A stretch of 64,000 bases of DNA from Tribonema minus (taxonomy: Eukaryota > Sar > Xanthophyceae > Tribonematales > Tribonemataceae). Position numbers and translations under genes: made by a program. The stretch is from contig JAFCMP010000423.1 in NCBI GenBank assembly GCA_017506865.1, positions 558,001 through 622,000 on the forward strand. The letters run 5' to 3'. The notes under the pieces were generated by a model. The model was not told the origin of the DNA, did not search any database, and saw nothing but the letters and a program-made list of their open reading frames with translations. Each line of letters opens with the position of its first letter. Within the stretch, counting starts at the first letter, position 1. Positions 1-13,200 of the stretch are shown piece after piece.

Positions 1-2
1 TC

Positions 3-3000
3 TGCGTTGACTATAGGCCGCTCAACAGAGTTACACGCCGTGATGAGTATGGGCTTGGCAATATGGACGACTTGGTTCAGAAATGCTCGGGCTCACGCAT
101 ATTCTCGGCACTAGACTTTGCTTCTGGTTACAGGCAAATACCTATGACTAGAGAATCAACCTGCAAGACGGCATTCCGGGCACCTGATGGCTCACTCTGG
201 GAGTACAAGGTCGCGCCGTTTGGGTTGGTGTGCCTGCCAAGTATATTCACCAGATGCATGCATGAGCTCCTAGGCTCAGCCAGGCAAACGCATGCGTGCG
301 TGTACGTTGATGATGTGCTCGTACACAGCAAGAATCTAGAAGACCATATAGCTCACTTGGACGATGTACTTCGACGCGTGGAAGAGTACGGCATGAGTGT
401 GTCTAGACACAAGTGCCAACTCTTTGCCGAAGAAGTTACATACCTAGGCCACAAGGTGGGCAAGTATGGAATCAAGCCATGTGAGGACAAAGTAAAAGCC
501 ATGGTCGACATGATGCCACCCGTAGGCAAGGACGGCAAGGTAGATAAACGGCTAATGCAAGTCCTCATGGGGTGCTTCAATTACTATAGGCGCTACATAC
601 ATCGGTTCGCGCATATTGCAGCTCCCCTAGTCGAGTGTACGCGTGATGGCGCTGACATGTCGTGGACCAAACGCCGCCAAGAGGCGCTGGCCAAACTCAA
701 GCACACCATGTCAAACGCTCCTGTGATCATGCACCCAGACTTTGACCTACCTTTTATAGTACATACAGACGCAAGCAAGCTAGCCGTTGCTGGTGTTCTA
801 TCTCAATTCGTGCCACTAGACAAATTACGTGAACGGCACAAGGACTTCCCCTGGGCCAGCACGCGCCGTGTCAACACAGTTGACGGCAAACCTGCCAGAG
901 AGGTAGTTGTGGCATTTTTCAGCAAGATTAACTCAGTGCAGGACGCAAAACTTGGTGCTACTGCACTAGAGTGTCTGGCTGTAGTGCTAGCTTTGAACAA
1001 CTTCCGCGGTTACATTTGGGGCAGACCTGTAACCGTCGTAACCGACGCGTCTGCGCTTCGCTGGCTCTTGACCTTGAACAATCACAATAGCAAGCTGCTA
1101 CATTGGGCCATGCGTCTCCAGGAATACGACATCATGGTCGTACACAGGCCTGGCAAAGACAATGGCAATGCAGACTGCCCTTCACGCATGCCTCAGATGA
1201 CGGAGATCATCGGACCTAGGCAGTACGAGCACGCCGACGAGCAGTGGCCCGACTGCACCGATGCTGGACCTGCACCTCCGTCTGGGGTACGTTTTGATGA
1301 TGAACAACTGCAAGACTCACCAGCATTTCTAGGCCGTATAGGTGCTTATACGGCATCCCCAGGAGCCACGGCTTTTAAATTTAACAAACCTGCACAAATA
1401 TCTACAAAACTGAGCAACTGCATGGGTACATTGACACCTCAGGAGGTACATGACCTCAGTGATACCATGCACGAGAGCGCGTGCGTGCACACCGCGCTTT
1501 TCAAAGAAGAGGGAGGTGAACCAGAACTAGAAAACACTCCCCTCGTTTCCATGCTTTGCAGCATGAAATTGGGCTCGTATTCTGAGCACATTTGGGACAG
1601 CTGCGCTGCGATACTCTCGCCGCTTAGAGATGCAACTGCTCCAACCGAAACTAGCGAAATCACTGACCTTGCCCTTGGAGCTGAAGACGCTGAAGCAGAT
1701 ACTTCAGATGACAATATGTCAACCCAGACTGGAGAGTCTGACTCACGCCTAGAGTCTTCACCTGCTATGCTGGAACGCAAAAACTTTGTGCGTTGGCAGG
1801 AAAGTGACCATTTCTGTTCATCTGTGAAGCACTATCTGGAAACACAAGGCCAGACCCCTGACCCTAGCCTTGCCAAATTTGTCAGCCAGAACCAAGAGTT
1901 TTTCACAGTTGAACCTGACGGTTTACTCGTGCACTTCATGGCAAGTCGGTCAAAGAAGGGCACCTTAATTACTCAGTGGGTGGTCCCCGACGCTTTGAAG
2001 CCACTTGTGCTCCGTCTTTGCCATAATGATGGCAGTGCTCAACACCCCTCGACTGCTGCCACGCACGCCAAGGTGCTGGAACGCATGTATTGGAGAGGGT
2101 TAGGCGCTGACGTCCGAGACTACGTACGCTCATGCGTCCCTTGTCAACAAACCAAACCGCAGTCCACTGCCAGGTACAAGCAAGCACTGATGCCATCTAC
2201 ACACATGTGGCAACGCTTGCATGTGGACTACACCGAAGTCGGCGTCCTTTCCTCAGAAGGGCATCGATACTTGCTCATCATCACTGAAGCTAGGTCAGGC
2301 TACTGTTGGCTTTTCCCCGTAAAGACACGATCAGCAGCTGAGGCCGCACCCCTACTGGCAAGAGTGCTCTTTGAGTGCGGCGCGCTTGTGGAAGAGCTGA
2401 TGTCTGACAGAGCCGCAGAATTCATGAGTGCGCTGATAACCACGCTCTGCACCTTCTTTAAAGTGCACAAGATTGAAACCAGCGCATATCACCCCCAGTC
2501 TAACGGCGTCGTTGAGAACATGAATGGGCGCGTCAAGCGAGCGCTTGCTAGACTCTGTTCTCGCTACCAGGCACGCTGGCATGTATACCTTGATGCCGTG
2601 CAATTTGCGCTCAGGAACACGCCTAGGGAGGAGACGGGTCTGACCCCATTCTTCTGTGTTTATGGTCGCGAAGCACGCTTCCCTCTTGACGCTTTGACCT
2701 CTGAGGTTGCAAGTCCACAAGACCTACATGCTGAGGTAAAGCGTCTGCAAGAAAATCTTAAACTTGCTGAGGAGGCGGTTGGCGAGGCGCTGCAGCAACG
2801 TGCTGAGCGCATTCAAGCTCGCAATGACCAAATCCAACGCACTGTACACTTGGAGGTCGGTGACTATGTGTGGATCAAGAAACCACCTTCACGCGGCCGC
2901 GCAAGTGCCATTGAGGAGCATTTCACTGGCCCCTGGAAGCTAGTAGCTCCGTACGGTGACTCAGGGCTTTCTTTTCAATGCCAACTCATGGGCACGCGCA

Positions 3001-4025
3001 TACGCGAGACCACCGCGCATGTTGAAAACATGAAGCCATATCACCCCAGACCCGCGCGACTTGACATTGAGGGAGTACATGCCCTCCTGGACTCCGCGCA
3101 ACTGCAAGAGCTGGACCCTGACCAGCAATTGTGCCAGATACTGGACCGCAGAGCTGACGAGGACGGCGGCTGGTCATACAAGTGGCTGGCGCGCGACGGC
3201 ACTACTTCAGAGTGGGTGCGCGAGAAAGAGCTTGTAGAACTGGTGTTCATACCACCATGGGTACTGGACACTTTTCATGCTTTGTATGAGCTCAAGCACC
3301 AAGGTAACGTTCCCCCATACGCTGAACGTCACCTTCCTCGCGAAGATTGCACGCTGTCCAAAGATGCTGCATTGCTGCGATACCCTTGCGGCACGCAAGT
3401 GGTCCGGCAAGTCAATGATGTGCCGAACTCGACTGACTACTTGTGGGGCCAGGTACGTGACTTCGCGCTGTCCCGCTGGCGTGTACGCTACTCTGATGGC
3501 ACGTGGGAGGACTTAACGTCTTCTCAGGTACGGGCTGCTAAGCTCATGGCCGAAGGCGTGCGCGACAGACTGCGTAGGTTAGCGCGTCAGCGCAACGAGC
3601 CAGAACCTACCTTTGACTCCAGCCTTACGGCTGACCCGCCTGCTAATGTAAGAGTGACTGTGAGTCCATGCTTGCCAACTGACTTTGGACCACTCTACGT
3701 TGGCCAAGTTCTCCGCTACCGGTTCCCTTCCGGATGGAGCCGCGGCGTCTTGCTTAGGCTTGTGTCCGCCAAGCGCGATCGTGGAGAATTCACTTTTGAT
3801 GTGGAGTTCCCCAACACGCGAGGACAAAAGCCTCTAGAGAAGCGTTTGAAGCTCAGAGCCGAATATTACCGTGATGACGCTCGAGCTGAACCTTCATCTT
3901 GGAACCTCATGCTGGCACGCGAGCTCGCCGAGGAGCCGCTCAAGGCCGACATACAAATTGATTTGCCAGCTGCAAGTCACGAGACCGGGGATACTAGACC
4001 CCAGAAACGCCTGCGCAAATGTTGA
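3..4025 (+). CDS. Ty3/gypsy (chromovirus-like) retrotransposon Pol, 5' part cut by window edge
   Basis: The frame is open from base 3 (VDYRPLN, early reverse transcriptase), so the window starts inside RT; gag, protease and the 5' LTR lie outside. Order seen: RT with the YVDD active site at nt 303-314; RNase H (HTDAS near nt 765, TDASALRWL near 1040, HRPGKDN near 1140); a variable acidic linker about nt 1200-1790; integrase HHCC zinc finger (about nt 2010-2155, ending CVPC); DDE core with Asp at 2226, Asp at 2406 and Glu at 2514, so 35 residues separate the last pair (DD35E). After the core come an integrase C-terminal segment (GDYVWIKK), a chromodomain-like stretch at about nt 3125-3240 (ILDRRADEDGGWSYKWLARD), then two more basic modules (see findings). 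The frame has no stop for about 1,340 codons, so the copy looks young. Stop TGA at 4023-4025. Family assignment is firm; the clade is inferred from the chromodomain. Confidence 0.96.
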   Translation, partial: CVDYRPLNRVTRRDEYGLGNMDDLVQKCSGSRIFSALDFASGYRQIPMTRESTCKTAFRAPDGSLWEYKVAPFGLVCLPSIFTRCMHELLGSARQTHACVYVDDVLVHSKNLEDHIAHLDDVLRRVEEYGMSVSRHKCQLFAEEVTYLGHKVGKYGIKPCEDKVKAMVDMMPPVGKDGKVDKRLMQVLMGCFNYYRRYIHRFAHIAAPLVECTRDGADMSWTKRRQEALAKLKHTMSNAPVIMHPDFDLPFIVHTDASKLAVAGVLSQFVPLDKLRERHKDFPWASTRRVNTVDGKPAREVVVAFFSKINSVQDAKLGATALECLAVVLALNNFRGYIWGRPVTVVTDASALRWLLTLNNHNSKLLHWAMRLQEYDIMVVHRPGKDNGNADCPSRMPQMTEIIGPRQYEHADEQWPDCTDAGPAPPSGVRFDDEQLQDSPAFLGRIGAYTASPGATAFKFNKPAQISTKLSNCMGTLTPQEVHDLSDTMHESACVHTALFKEEGGEPELENTPLVSMLCSMKLGSYSEHIWDSCAAILSPLRDATAPTETSEITDLALGAEDAEADTSDDNMSTQTGESDSRLESSPAMLERKNFVRWQESDHFCSSVKHYLETQGQTPDPSLAKFVSQNQEFFTVEPDGLLVHFMASRSKKGTLITQWVVPDALKPLVLRLCHNDGSAQHPSTAATHAKVLERMYWRGLGADVRDYVRSCVPCQQTKPQSTARYKQALMPSTHMWQRLHVDYTEVGVLSSEGHRYLLIITEARSGYCWLFPVKTRSAAEAAPLLARVLFECGALVEELMSDRAAEFMSALITTLCTFFKVHKIETSAYHPQSNGVVENMNGRVKRALARLCSRYQARWHVYLDAVQFALRNTPREETGLTPFFCVYGREARFPLDALTSEVASPQDLHAEVKRLQENLKLAEEAVGEALQQRAERIQARNDQIQRTVHLEVGDYVWIKKPPSRGRASAIEEHFTGPWKLVAPYGDSGLSFQCQLMGTRIRETTAHVENMKPYHPRPARLDIEGVHALLDSAQLQELDPDQQLCQILDRRADEDGGWSYKWLARDGTTSEWVREKELVELVFIPPWVLDTFHALYELKHQGNVPPYAERHLPREDCTLSKDAALLRYPCGTQVVRQVNDVPNSTDYLWGQVRDFALSRWRVRYSDGTWEDLTSSQVRAAKLMAEGVRDRLRRLARQRNEPEPTFDSSLTADPPANVRVTVSPCLPTDFGPLYVGQVLRYRFPSGWSRGVLLRLVSAKRDRGEFTFDVEFPNTRGQKPLEKRLKLRAEYYRDDARAEPSSWNLMLARELAEEPLKADIQIDLPAASHETGDTRPQKRLRKC

Positions 4026-4266
4026 ATCGCGTTGAACTCGCACGCGTGGTGCGAAGGAGCGGTGAAGCATCGGTGTTGACCCTGAAGCCGTGTTGAGCTC
4101 ACGCGCTTGGCGTGAAGGAACGGTGAACGGTGACGCACCCTAGACCTAGACAAGACAAGAACCTGGCTATGATGCGACAGAGCAGGCGGATTGCTGAATA
4201 TCAAGTATCATAAAACGTCGACTTCCGCGCACCAGTCTAGTGGGCGCCGCGGACGGCGGCCCTTTC

Positions 4267-4278
4267 AAAGAAGAGGGA
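4267..4278 (+). promoter_or_regulatory. Candidate polypurine tract of the retrotransposon
   Basis: A 12-base all-purine stretch (aaagaagaggga) lies about 240 bases after the pol stop, where a plus-strand primer and the start of a 3' LTR would be expected. The other LTR is outside the window, so LTR ends cannot be defined by comparison and the element's right end is unknown. Confidence 0.35.
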
Positions 4279-7256
4279 TTATACAAGTTCTCTGTTTTAT
4301 GCTACAAGTAGCATGAAATGCCAGGAGCTCTGGAAGGGGGAGACCGTTCTCTGGACCGGTACTTCAACTTCAAGCCCTGTGCCAGCAACTAGGAGGAAGG
4401 CTCTTTTTCGCTTCAACAACAAGTGCTCAAGGCACCTACAAGGCAAGCAACAAGAGGCCATCCTGGCTGGGAGACAGCAAGACCTCTGGAGCTGAGCCAT
4501 ATCCATTGGGCTCACTCTCCTTCTTCAGTCATGTCTACACAGGTGTGTCTTTGTTTGCCCCACTGATGTTTGCCCTGCAAGTTGGTTGCACTTTGATGTC
4601 ACTAGCAGCTCAGCAGCTCTATTGCTCAAGAACATAGACTCCAGGCTGCTTTGCTGTATCACTGTGCCAGGGCCTGCCTACTAGGTTTGCCCCCCCCTTT
4701 CCCCCCCCTCCGGAACGGTGGGGGGGAAGGGGTCTCGCATCGCACGCAGACATGGTCTCACAGACTGCGCCTGACAACCAGGTCTGCACTGAGATGTCTC
4801 AGAGGAGACTCCTGACGGTCATGCGGCAGCAGGGAACTTCATTTGTATACTGGTACTTCATTTGTATACTGCAGCAACCATGGTGAAATTACTTCGGGAT
4901 TAGCTAATTTACCGATGTGTTGTTTGCTGAATATATATTAAAACAGCCATTTCATTCGTCCATGAAGATGGACATCGGAAAATGCGTGGTGAACAGCACC
5001 TGCCGATTACTTCCCCCCCCCCGGCGCGCTGTACCTACTTCAAGAACCTGACCGTCCAGCCATAGTTGTCGCTAAAATAACTCAAAGTTTGCAGAATATC
5101 CCCAAGACAAGATGTACAGAAATCAGCACCTGCTGTCGTCCACAAACATACACGCAATGCGTGCGAAAAAAGTTGGCCAACCAACGTTCGGAAGTTGGCC
5201 AACATGCCCCCCAATCCGGGGGCTCCGTCTCGCTGACAGCCAGCCACGCTCACACAGACTGCGCCTGACACACACTGAAATGAGGTGCCTGACGGTGCAG
5301 AGGGGAGCTGTACCGCTCGTTGCATTGACTGCTAGAAGGGCGCGCCCGTGCGTGCAGCGATACGCCGGGCGCTGCTCATTTACTGAGCAAACAGCGTTTT
5401 TTCTTGGGCAAGTCAATTTTCTTGAGGCCCCATGGTCAGCGCCCTAGTCACAACACAGTGGCGGCATCAGCTGCTTGTCAGACTCATTCGTTAGCAGCAG
5501 AACACACGCAAGGGGCCTAAGGTCAGGTAACGGGCAAGTTTGCGGAGCGGTAGCGTGACAAAACTCGCAGTTTTTTCTCACAGGCCATGTACGTTGCCTG
5601 AGGACCTGTCGGGACAGCGCGGCGGCTACAGCGACGCGCGTGGCGGCATTCGTGATGCGTCAACTAGCAACCAATACAAGCTACATGCAACAGTCAGCTC
5701 GCTCGCGCGTGCAGCATACACGTCGCAATTCGCAAGAGACGGCGTGAGGTGGCGTTTTTTGCGGGCATGACAATTTTCTTGGGGCCCTATGGTCAGCGCC
5801 CTAGTCACAGCACAGGGGCGGCAATGGCTGCTTGTCAGGGTCAATAGTTAGCAGCAGAATACACGCATGGGGTCCACGGCCAGGTAATAGGCAAGTTTGC
5901 GGAGCGGTAGCGTGACAAAACTCGCAGTTTTTTCTCACAGGCCATGTACGTTGCCTGAGGACTTATCGGGACAGCGCGGCGGCTACAGCGACGCGCGTGC
6001 CGCCGCTTGTGGAGCTTAAATTAGCAACCAATACAAGCTACATGCACCAGTCAGCTCGCTCGCGGGTGCAGTATGCACGTCACAATTCGCTCGAGACGGC
6101 GTGAGGTGGCGTCTATTGATCTTGGGGTACTAACGTACCCAGGAACTTCTGCATGATCCAACTTCAACTTCAAGTGGAGGCATCAACACTCGCACATCAT
6201 CGAAGTGTGTATCGAACGATACATCGTTGCAGTAGCAAGTCTGGGCCTAGTTGTCTATGATTATTAATAGCGTGTGGATGAACCGAGCATTCATGGCGGG
6301 TGCTGCATGACTTGTGTGTGCCACACGCCAAGGGGAGCGAAACACTCCTCAAATTGTAGTCGCGCAGCAAAACAATCACTGCTGTTTTTTTCGACAGAGC
6401 GCAGCGCGACATTGACATGGTGCACACGGTCTCGTTGCAGCTTGCGCAAGGTGCACAATGGGAGCTCAACAGCAACATGACAAGCAGGCGTCGAAAAGGC
6501 ACCAAGCGCCCAGAGCAGGGATTACATTGCATTGACCGGAGCGTAGTGTGTCACGCAGAAAGGGGGGTGGGCAACCACGTTGCAGCACACGCACAGGCCC
6601 CGCTGCGCAGGCGGCCACAATACAGCAGCGGATAATGGGATGAAACTTTGAAGACGAGAGAGAGTGCACGCCGCTTTGGGGCCAGCGCAAGAACAGAGGC
6701 CTGGTCGGGAGAGATCAGCAAGCGGTGCAGCTCGCCCCCCGTGGCCAATAAATGTACAGTCGGCAGCGCAACATTGAAGCAGAGGCGCATGCCGATCAGG
6801 GGCGGTTTTCAGCACGCGCGCCCCGTCACGCCCCCCTACTCGCAGTGGGCTAGACGCACTGGCGGGGCGAGGGCACGGGGCCAATAGGCACTTGGGTAGG
6901 TAGGTAGCAACGTAAAACGGGCAATCGCCGCAGTGCACCAGCGCACGAGCGGCTGCCAGGCTGCCTCTTGCGCAATACTGTGCCCCCAGGCACCGCATAA
7001 GCATGCTTCTGCGTGCGGGGCGCGTCACCCAGCCGGCAACTTCAACTTTGGAAAAATATACAATAGCGGAACCTGCCAGCTGCAGCCGATCGTCTGCTGC
7101 TATGCCTGCTGCTCCGGGCACTGCGCACATCGAAAAGAGGCAGATGTGCGCAGTACCCACTCCTTGCAGCAGCAGGGGGGCGGAAGGGGGGGGGGGGGGG
7201 GCGGCGCCGCAGCATCGTGTCCTGCCGCGCTGGCGTGTCGTTGAGGAGCACTGCCA
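4279..7256. other. Region without a recognisable gene (probable 3' LTR, then intergenic DNA)
   Basis: The first few hundred bases are probably the 3' LTR and untranslated end of the retrotransposon, but no boundary can be drawn. Beyond it are short C runs near 4687 and 5014, a 357-bp tandem duplication (5414-6112), and overlapping ORFs without domain signals. The right end (about 7187-7202) is a G homopolymer close to the 3' end of the minus-strand RING gene. I see no RNA gene here. Confidence 0.5.
5414..6112. repeat. Two-copy direct tandem repeat, period 357 bp
   Basis: Copy A begins at 5414 and copy B at 5771; both start caattttcttg and end near gtgaggtggcgt (about 5757 and 6112). They share long near-identical blocks, for example the stretch around gcggagcggtagcgtgac in each, with scattered substitutions and small indels. 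No coding potential or terminal inverted repeats were recognised. Confidence 0.85.
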
Positions 7257-10200
7257 TCATTCCTCTGTGTCATCGACGGCGGCATCGAAGCGCCAGCCGC
7301 GCACGGTGCGCTCCACGAATGCGCGCAGCTGCATGCGCAAAAAAAGGGGCGGGGTGGGTTGGGGGGGGGGGGGGGGGGGGGGGCAGCTCAGTACAGGCAG
7401 GTGAATTCGGCTTAGCACTCAATCACATACGACAAGCTCAGCGCGGATATGAGGGCATTGTGTGACAGCTACCATAGTGTAATTGGCATTTTGTGCACAT
7501 GGCAGCTGGAGCGCCACTGCGCAGAGGCCGCCACGGTGGTGACATAGCACAGTGGGGCACTTAACCCTACCCTAACTCTAAATCTAACTAGCATATGGAG
7601 AACGGACATCTCAGGTGACCGGGCACCACCAAAGCACATGCACTTTGTGCGACACAGAACAATAGTGTGCTGCATACTCTGCATGCCAAGAAATCCTAAT
7701 CCTAACCCTAACCCTAAGACCATGACTTGAGGCCAACATGACATACCAGTGATGAATGAAACTCACCCCTAGCCTTTCTTTGCATTGCCGACCACAACTG
7801 CCACGATGCCCAGGATGCAACCACATGCACAAATACTTGCGTTTGCGAAGAGGCCTTTGAACCGAGGCTCACCGACAAGTCAACATTGACCGACTGTAAA
7901 AGACGATCACAAAGGTGACATAGCAGTATATACTTTTCAAGTATATGTATTAGTGAAGAGGCCTGTTAACGGATGCTCGCCAACGGGTCCACATGCACTG
8001 TGTTCCAGCTGTAGAAGACTAAAACAAGGTTGACGTACAGATATATTTATATTCACGGAGAGGCCTTTTAATAAATACTCACCGACGGGTCCACGTGCAC
8101 TGTGTACCGGCTGTAGAAGACGATGACAAAGGTGACCCCCTTGCGGCTGACCACGGGGACGCCAAAAGTGGTCCTGATGCCAGTCTACAAGGCGCGCAAT
8201 TTAATCAAGAGAGCATGGCTGTTGAGTTGATCTATCAGTGAACAGGTGCTGGCACTGATGTGAAGCATGCAGCAGCGGTTACAAGTGCAGCAACAAATCA
8301 ACCTTGCACAGAGTGCAGCAGGCTCTCAGTAGCTTGTCGCCTTGTTTGTGTTGAGCACGCAAAGTATTTCCTTGTAGCAAACAACATGCCTTGTCACGTG
8401 TGTATGCTCAAATCATCTCTTGCGGCTGGTGCTGCTGTAAACAACAGTTGATCGTGCAGAGGCAACACGTTGATATGAACTTGCCTTGACAGCACCATCT
8501 AGCCTCAGGAATAGGTTGTGACTCTGCGCGTGTACGTCCTCAGTGTCACTCAACTCCGCTCAGAGCTTTGGCAAACATGTCGCTTTCACCTCCTCTGATA
8601 ATCACAGCTCGCCACCGAGCTGGTGCTTCACATTTTAACCTTCAAAAGAGGAATCGCTGCAAGAAAGCACTTGTTAAGAAACAAAATTCGCCTTGACAGC
8701 GTCATTCAGCCTCAGAAACATTCAGCCTCAGGAACATGTTGTGGACAGACGTGTGCACGTCCTCCTGCCACCTGACTTGTTCCATGCTGTGGCATACGTG
8801 CTTATGTATTGAATTTCATTTGGATAAAACACGCCGCTTAAGGCACTCGCGCAATCGAAAAATTTAACTCACCTTGACAGCGCCATTCAGCCTGAGGAAC
8901 ATGTTGTGGCCTAACGTATGTACGTCCTCCTGCCACTCGCTCGTGTTGGAGCCAAACACGCGCCCGGGGAGACCCTCCCCCCTCTCAAAGCTGAAGTTTG
9001 TGCTGTATTCGCCCCATTCTTCCAGCTCCTGCGGTATACGTACAAAAAAACGGCGCGTGAATATGGCGGCTGTGATACTTCAAGTTCAGAGCGTATGTAC
9101 GCACAATTCCAGCATGGTATATTTACTGTATTTGCTTCATTCTACTAGCTCTGCGGCATACGCACAAAAGTGGCGTGTGAACGTGGCAGCTGCGATAGTT
9201 GAGCCAACCCGTACATGGCCCATTTGTGCATGTGTATTTGTGCTGTACTCGCTGCTGCAGTAGCATACGCCCAATACCAGCGTGTGAATATGAAGCTGCA
9301 ACAGTAAATGCTTGCACTTATAAACGCCACATCAGGTGTGGCCCATGGTGTGCGCACCTTGAAGTAGCGCGCGTCGAACAGGTCCCCTAGCACCAAGGCA
9401 CAGGCAGGCACGCATTGTTTTGGAACTTCAACATGAACTAAATGTGGCAACGCACCTCCTTGGTGGTGAAGTAGCCCGCATGGAACAGGTCCACATGGCA
9501 CCAAGGCACACATTTTTAACACTTCAACTTGAAATAGGTGTGGCGACGCACCTTCTTGTTGGTGAAGTAGCCCGCGCAAGACAGGTCCCCTAGCATCATG
9601 ACACATTTTCCCAAAGTTCAAGTTGAACTACGTGCGGCGACGTACCTTCTTGTTGGTGAAGTAGCCCGCGTGGAACAGCATGACCCTGCCCCCCGTCTCC
9701 TGCCTTGCCAGGGGGACCCACACGTCAACCGCCTCAAATGGTATCTGCTCAGACGCGGAGAGACGCGCAAGTGTCAGCAGAACTACAAGTTGAAGTACAC
9801 TGAAGTACACGTTGCCAGGGGCACCCACACGTCCACGGCCTCGAATGGCACCTGCTCAGGCGCAGAACGACGCGAAGCGTCAGCGGGACGAGCCAAGGTG
9901 CATAACTTCAACATTGAAGTATAGGTGATGAAGCAAAGCGAAAGGTGTGCAACACTGCAATTTGAAGTACACATCATATACTTTGACAAAGCTAAGCTTC
10001 ATGCAGAGCGTCAAGGGAACCAGCCGCAGACACAGGTGCTCGACAGATTCGCACTGACGCGCCTGAGCTTCGCTGCGCATGCTTCGCAGGGTTCACCCAC
10101 TTGCCAACAGCCCCCCATTTATCCACACCTTTGAGCTGCTTGCCTCTGGAAGACGAGCTCGTGACAGGAACCCATGACACAGGCTTATCGACAGCGCCAA

Positions 10201-13200
10201 AGGAACGCAAAGAAGCGATCGACCAGCGCTAAGCAATACCACTCCGCCTCACCTGGTCCAGGAACTTTCCGACAAATTCCTGAAACGGAGCGTTGCTGCT
10301 CTCGTCGTCATCGCCATCTTCACTGCGGTCACCATCGTCCATCGCCGCATTGCCGCCAGCGGCAGCGGCTGCGCTGCCGATCACAGGCTTCGACTCCTCC
10401 TCTCTGGGGCTGTGGGGGAGGGGGAGGGGGGGCAATGCGCTTGAGCACTGCTGGTCACTGCTGAGCACTGAGATCAGATAGATTGCAAGATTTGAGGTTC
10501 TGATGTTTAAGTGTGCTACAGTGCTCACACTGTGCTTTTCCAAAGTAAGAAATAGACACAGCGGTATTGTCGGTGTGCGCCCGCACGGTGTCAAGCACAC
10601 TTCTGATGTTGAATGCTGCGGTGCAATAATAAGATGCAGTGCTCAGCAACAATGCAAGTTCACCAGTCCAAGTTTCAAGACACAAAGAACTGTCATAGAG
10701 TAAATCATGAACAGCCCTGTCATTTGAAACCGACCAAAAAAATGCAGACGCGTGCGATGCAACAAGGGCTGCACAAAAGGTGCATTTCGACATCACAACT
10801 TCCTCACCTGTTGCTGGCGGGCTGGAGCGGAGGGCGTGCAACCTGCGCAAACGAAGGCACATCAAGCGCACACAGTCAGTGGTTTTCAGACGGGGTTGAA
10901 CTGGCTCCCTGACAAAGCGGTACATCTGGGGTACCGCCGATCCAATGCCGTAGTTGCTGGACACAGGTTGAAGTGTCATGGTTCTGCGAGTGTTGACTTG
11001 ACAAGTTGTCAACGTACACTTCGGCGGATGCAAATGAATTTGGTCTAGCGAGCCAGATAGTTGAACATGAAGTTGTGCTAGGCGCAACAACACAATGTTA
11101 CCGGCCAGTGTAGTTGGGCATTTGGTATGTGTGTATGCACTTGCAGTATCAGCACCCAGTGCACCCAGGTCAATGCTGAGCACTGCGCACATGACAGCCC
11201 TACAGGGACAACATTACACCAATCCGACTTCAATCATGACCCTAGGCTTACGGATTGTACCTCAGGCGCAGGGGCCTGCAGCGTCAGCAGCCCTGCTCTT
11301 TTATTTTCGCCGTACGGCTGCTTGCTGATCGTAGGGTTAGGGTTGGGATTAGGATTATTCTTCCTTGACTGAATTGCCGACAGAGATGTCGAATGGCTAC
11401 ACCTCCCATGTACTCCATTGCTATGCACTGACGCTCTCTTGATTCCAAAACAAGGCCTTTCTCCCCGCTATTCATGAGTGGCCATACCTCCCTACTCAAT
11501 TGCTGGGCACTGACACTCTCTTGGGTACAAGGCCTTTCTCTCCATTATGTCTAGAGATGTCCACCTCCCTAGCCATAACCCCAAGTGTGGGGATTTCAAC
11601 CCTAAGGTTAGGGTTTGTACCTCAGGCGCCGGCGCCTGCAGCGTCAGCAGCCCTGCTCCCAGGCCATCGCCTAGCGCTGCGCTGTTCTGGTACCCCAGAG
11701 ACGCCAGGTTGTCGCCCAAGCTGCATCGATATCAAGCAAGGCAGGCACGGTGACAAGCGCAAGTGAGACTGTGAAGTTGGCGGGCGGCACAGTGTTGACG
11801 CTTGCGCCCCGGAGCGCTGCAACACGGAGCAGGAAGCGCGCTACAGCGGAACTGGCGGAACTGCCAGGGCGTCGCCGAGCGCTTGCGCTGTTCTGATACC
11901 TCAAAGATGCCAGGTTGTCCCCCAGGCTGCGATACATACCTAGCCGCCGTGTCCATGCCCTCGTCGCTCGCCTCTGGATTCAGCACCTTAAATTCAAAAC
12001 ATACTTGCGAGTCCAGATATGCATACGCAAAACGACTAATAATACATAATTGGCCCAGCCCATTGATCGTCTCCTATCGCAGCGCCTTCAGAAGTGAAAA
12101 AAAAGGGTCAAAGTATTGGCACATACATGCTAGCAATACATACCTAGCCCTCATGTCCAAACCCCCATTGCTCATCTCCTCATTCACGTCTTTAACTTCA
12201 ACATACTTCAACATATACATACATACATGCTAGCGATACATACCTAGCCCACATGTCCATGCCTTCGTCGCTCGTCTCCGGATTCAGCGCCTTGAACTCA
12301 AACTCGTTGCCCATGTTAGGGTCCCCCAGGCCCCCTATGAACCAGTTGTTGCCGGCACCGCCTCCGCCACCGAAGCTCATCGGGCTCTGCAGCGTCACAA
12401 CATACACGCATACATAACGCTATGAGATTACGTGGCTGAAGTGTGTGGGTAATGTATGCTCGAGTGCAGAGCGCGCTTGTTGCGAGCATGAGGGTGGGTG
12501 GCGATCTACGTAGAGTTAGGGTCAGGGCCAGGTTTGGGTTCGCGAGAGGCTGCGAACTGAAGGCTGAAGGAGACAAGTTCTCTCCTGATTGAGCGCACGA
12601 CTGAAGCATTTGCTTCAGCCAACGCCTATACTCCGCATTCAGCTGACCCAAACCTCAACTAGCACCTTGACGCTCCAGTGCGCCACAAGGCTTTCAGGTA
12701 CTTGATTGTAGATGCATGGTTTTTGCGGAAAGATGCACAGGATATCGACAAAAGCATTGGGGCACAGCGCATGCTTGTATGGGTGGGGCGGAGAGCACGG
12801 ACGTGAAATGTGGGGCGCAGCACGTGGAATTTGTGATCGTGCCATGAATTCATGGATATGACTGAGGCACGCAGCGTGCAAGCGATGTGACGTGCTGGCG
12901 GTAGCCGTGGCTGCAGTACACGAAAGAGGTACACAACGCACATTCACGAGTGTGAACGGTGGCCCGCAACACACGTGCTCAGGACGCAGCGCATGAACAA
13001 GTCTGTGGGGCATGGCACATGAATTCATGAACACACTCATGAACACACATGATACATGTGTTGGCGCGCAGCGTACCGGTGACGTGACGTGCTGGTGGTA
13101 GCCGTGGCTGTAGTACTCTGCCATGTGCGCCATCTGAGGGGTAGGATGGTATAGGCGCATGTGGTGCGTGCCGTCGTTTGTGCTGACAAGGTTGTTGCCG

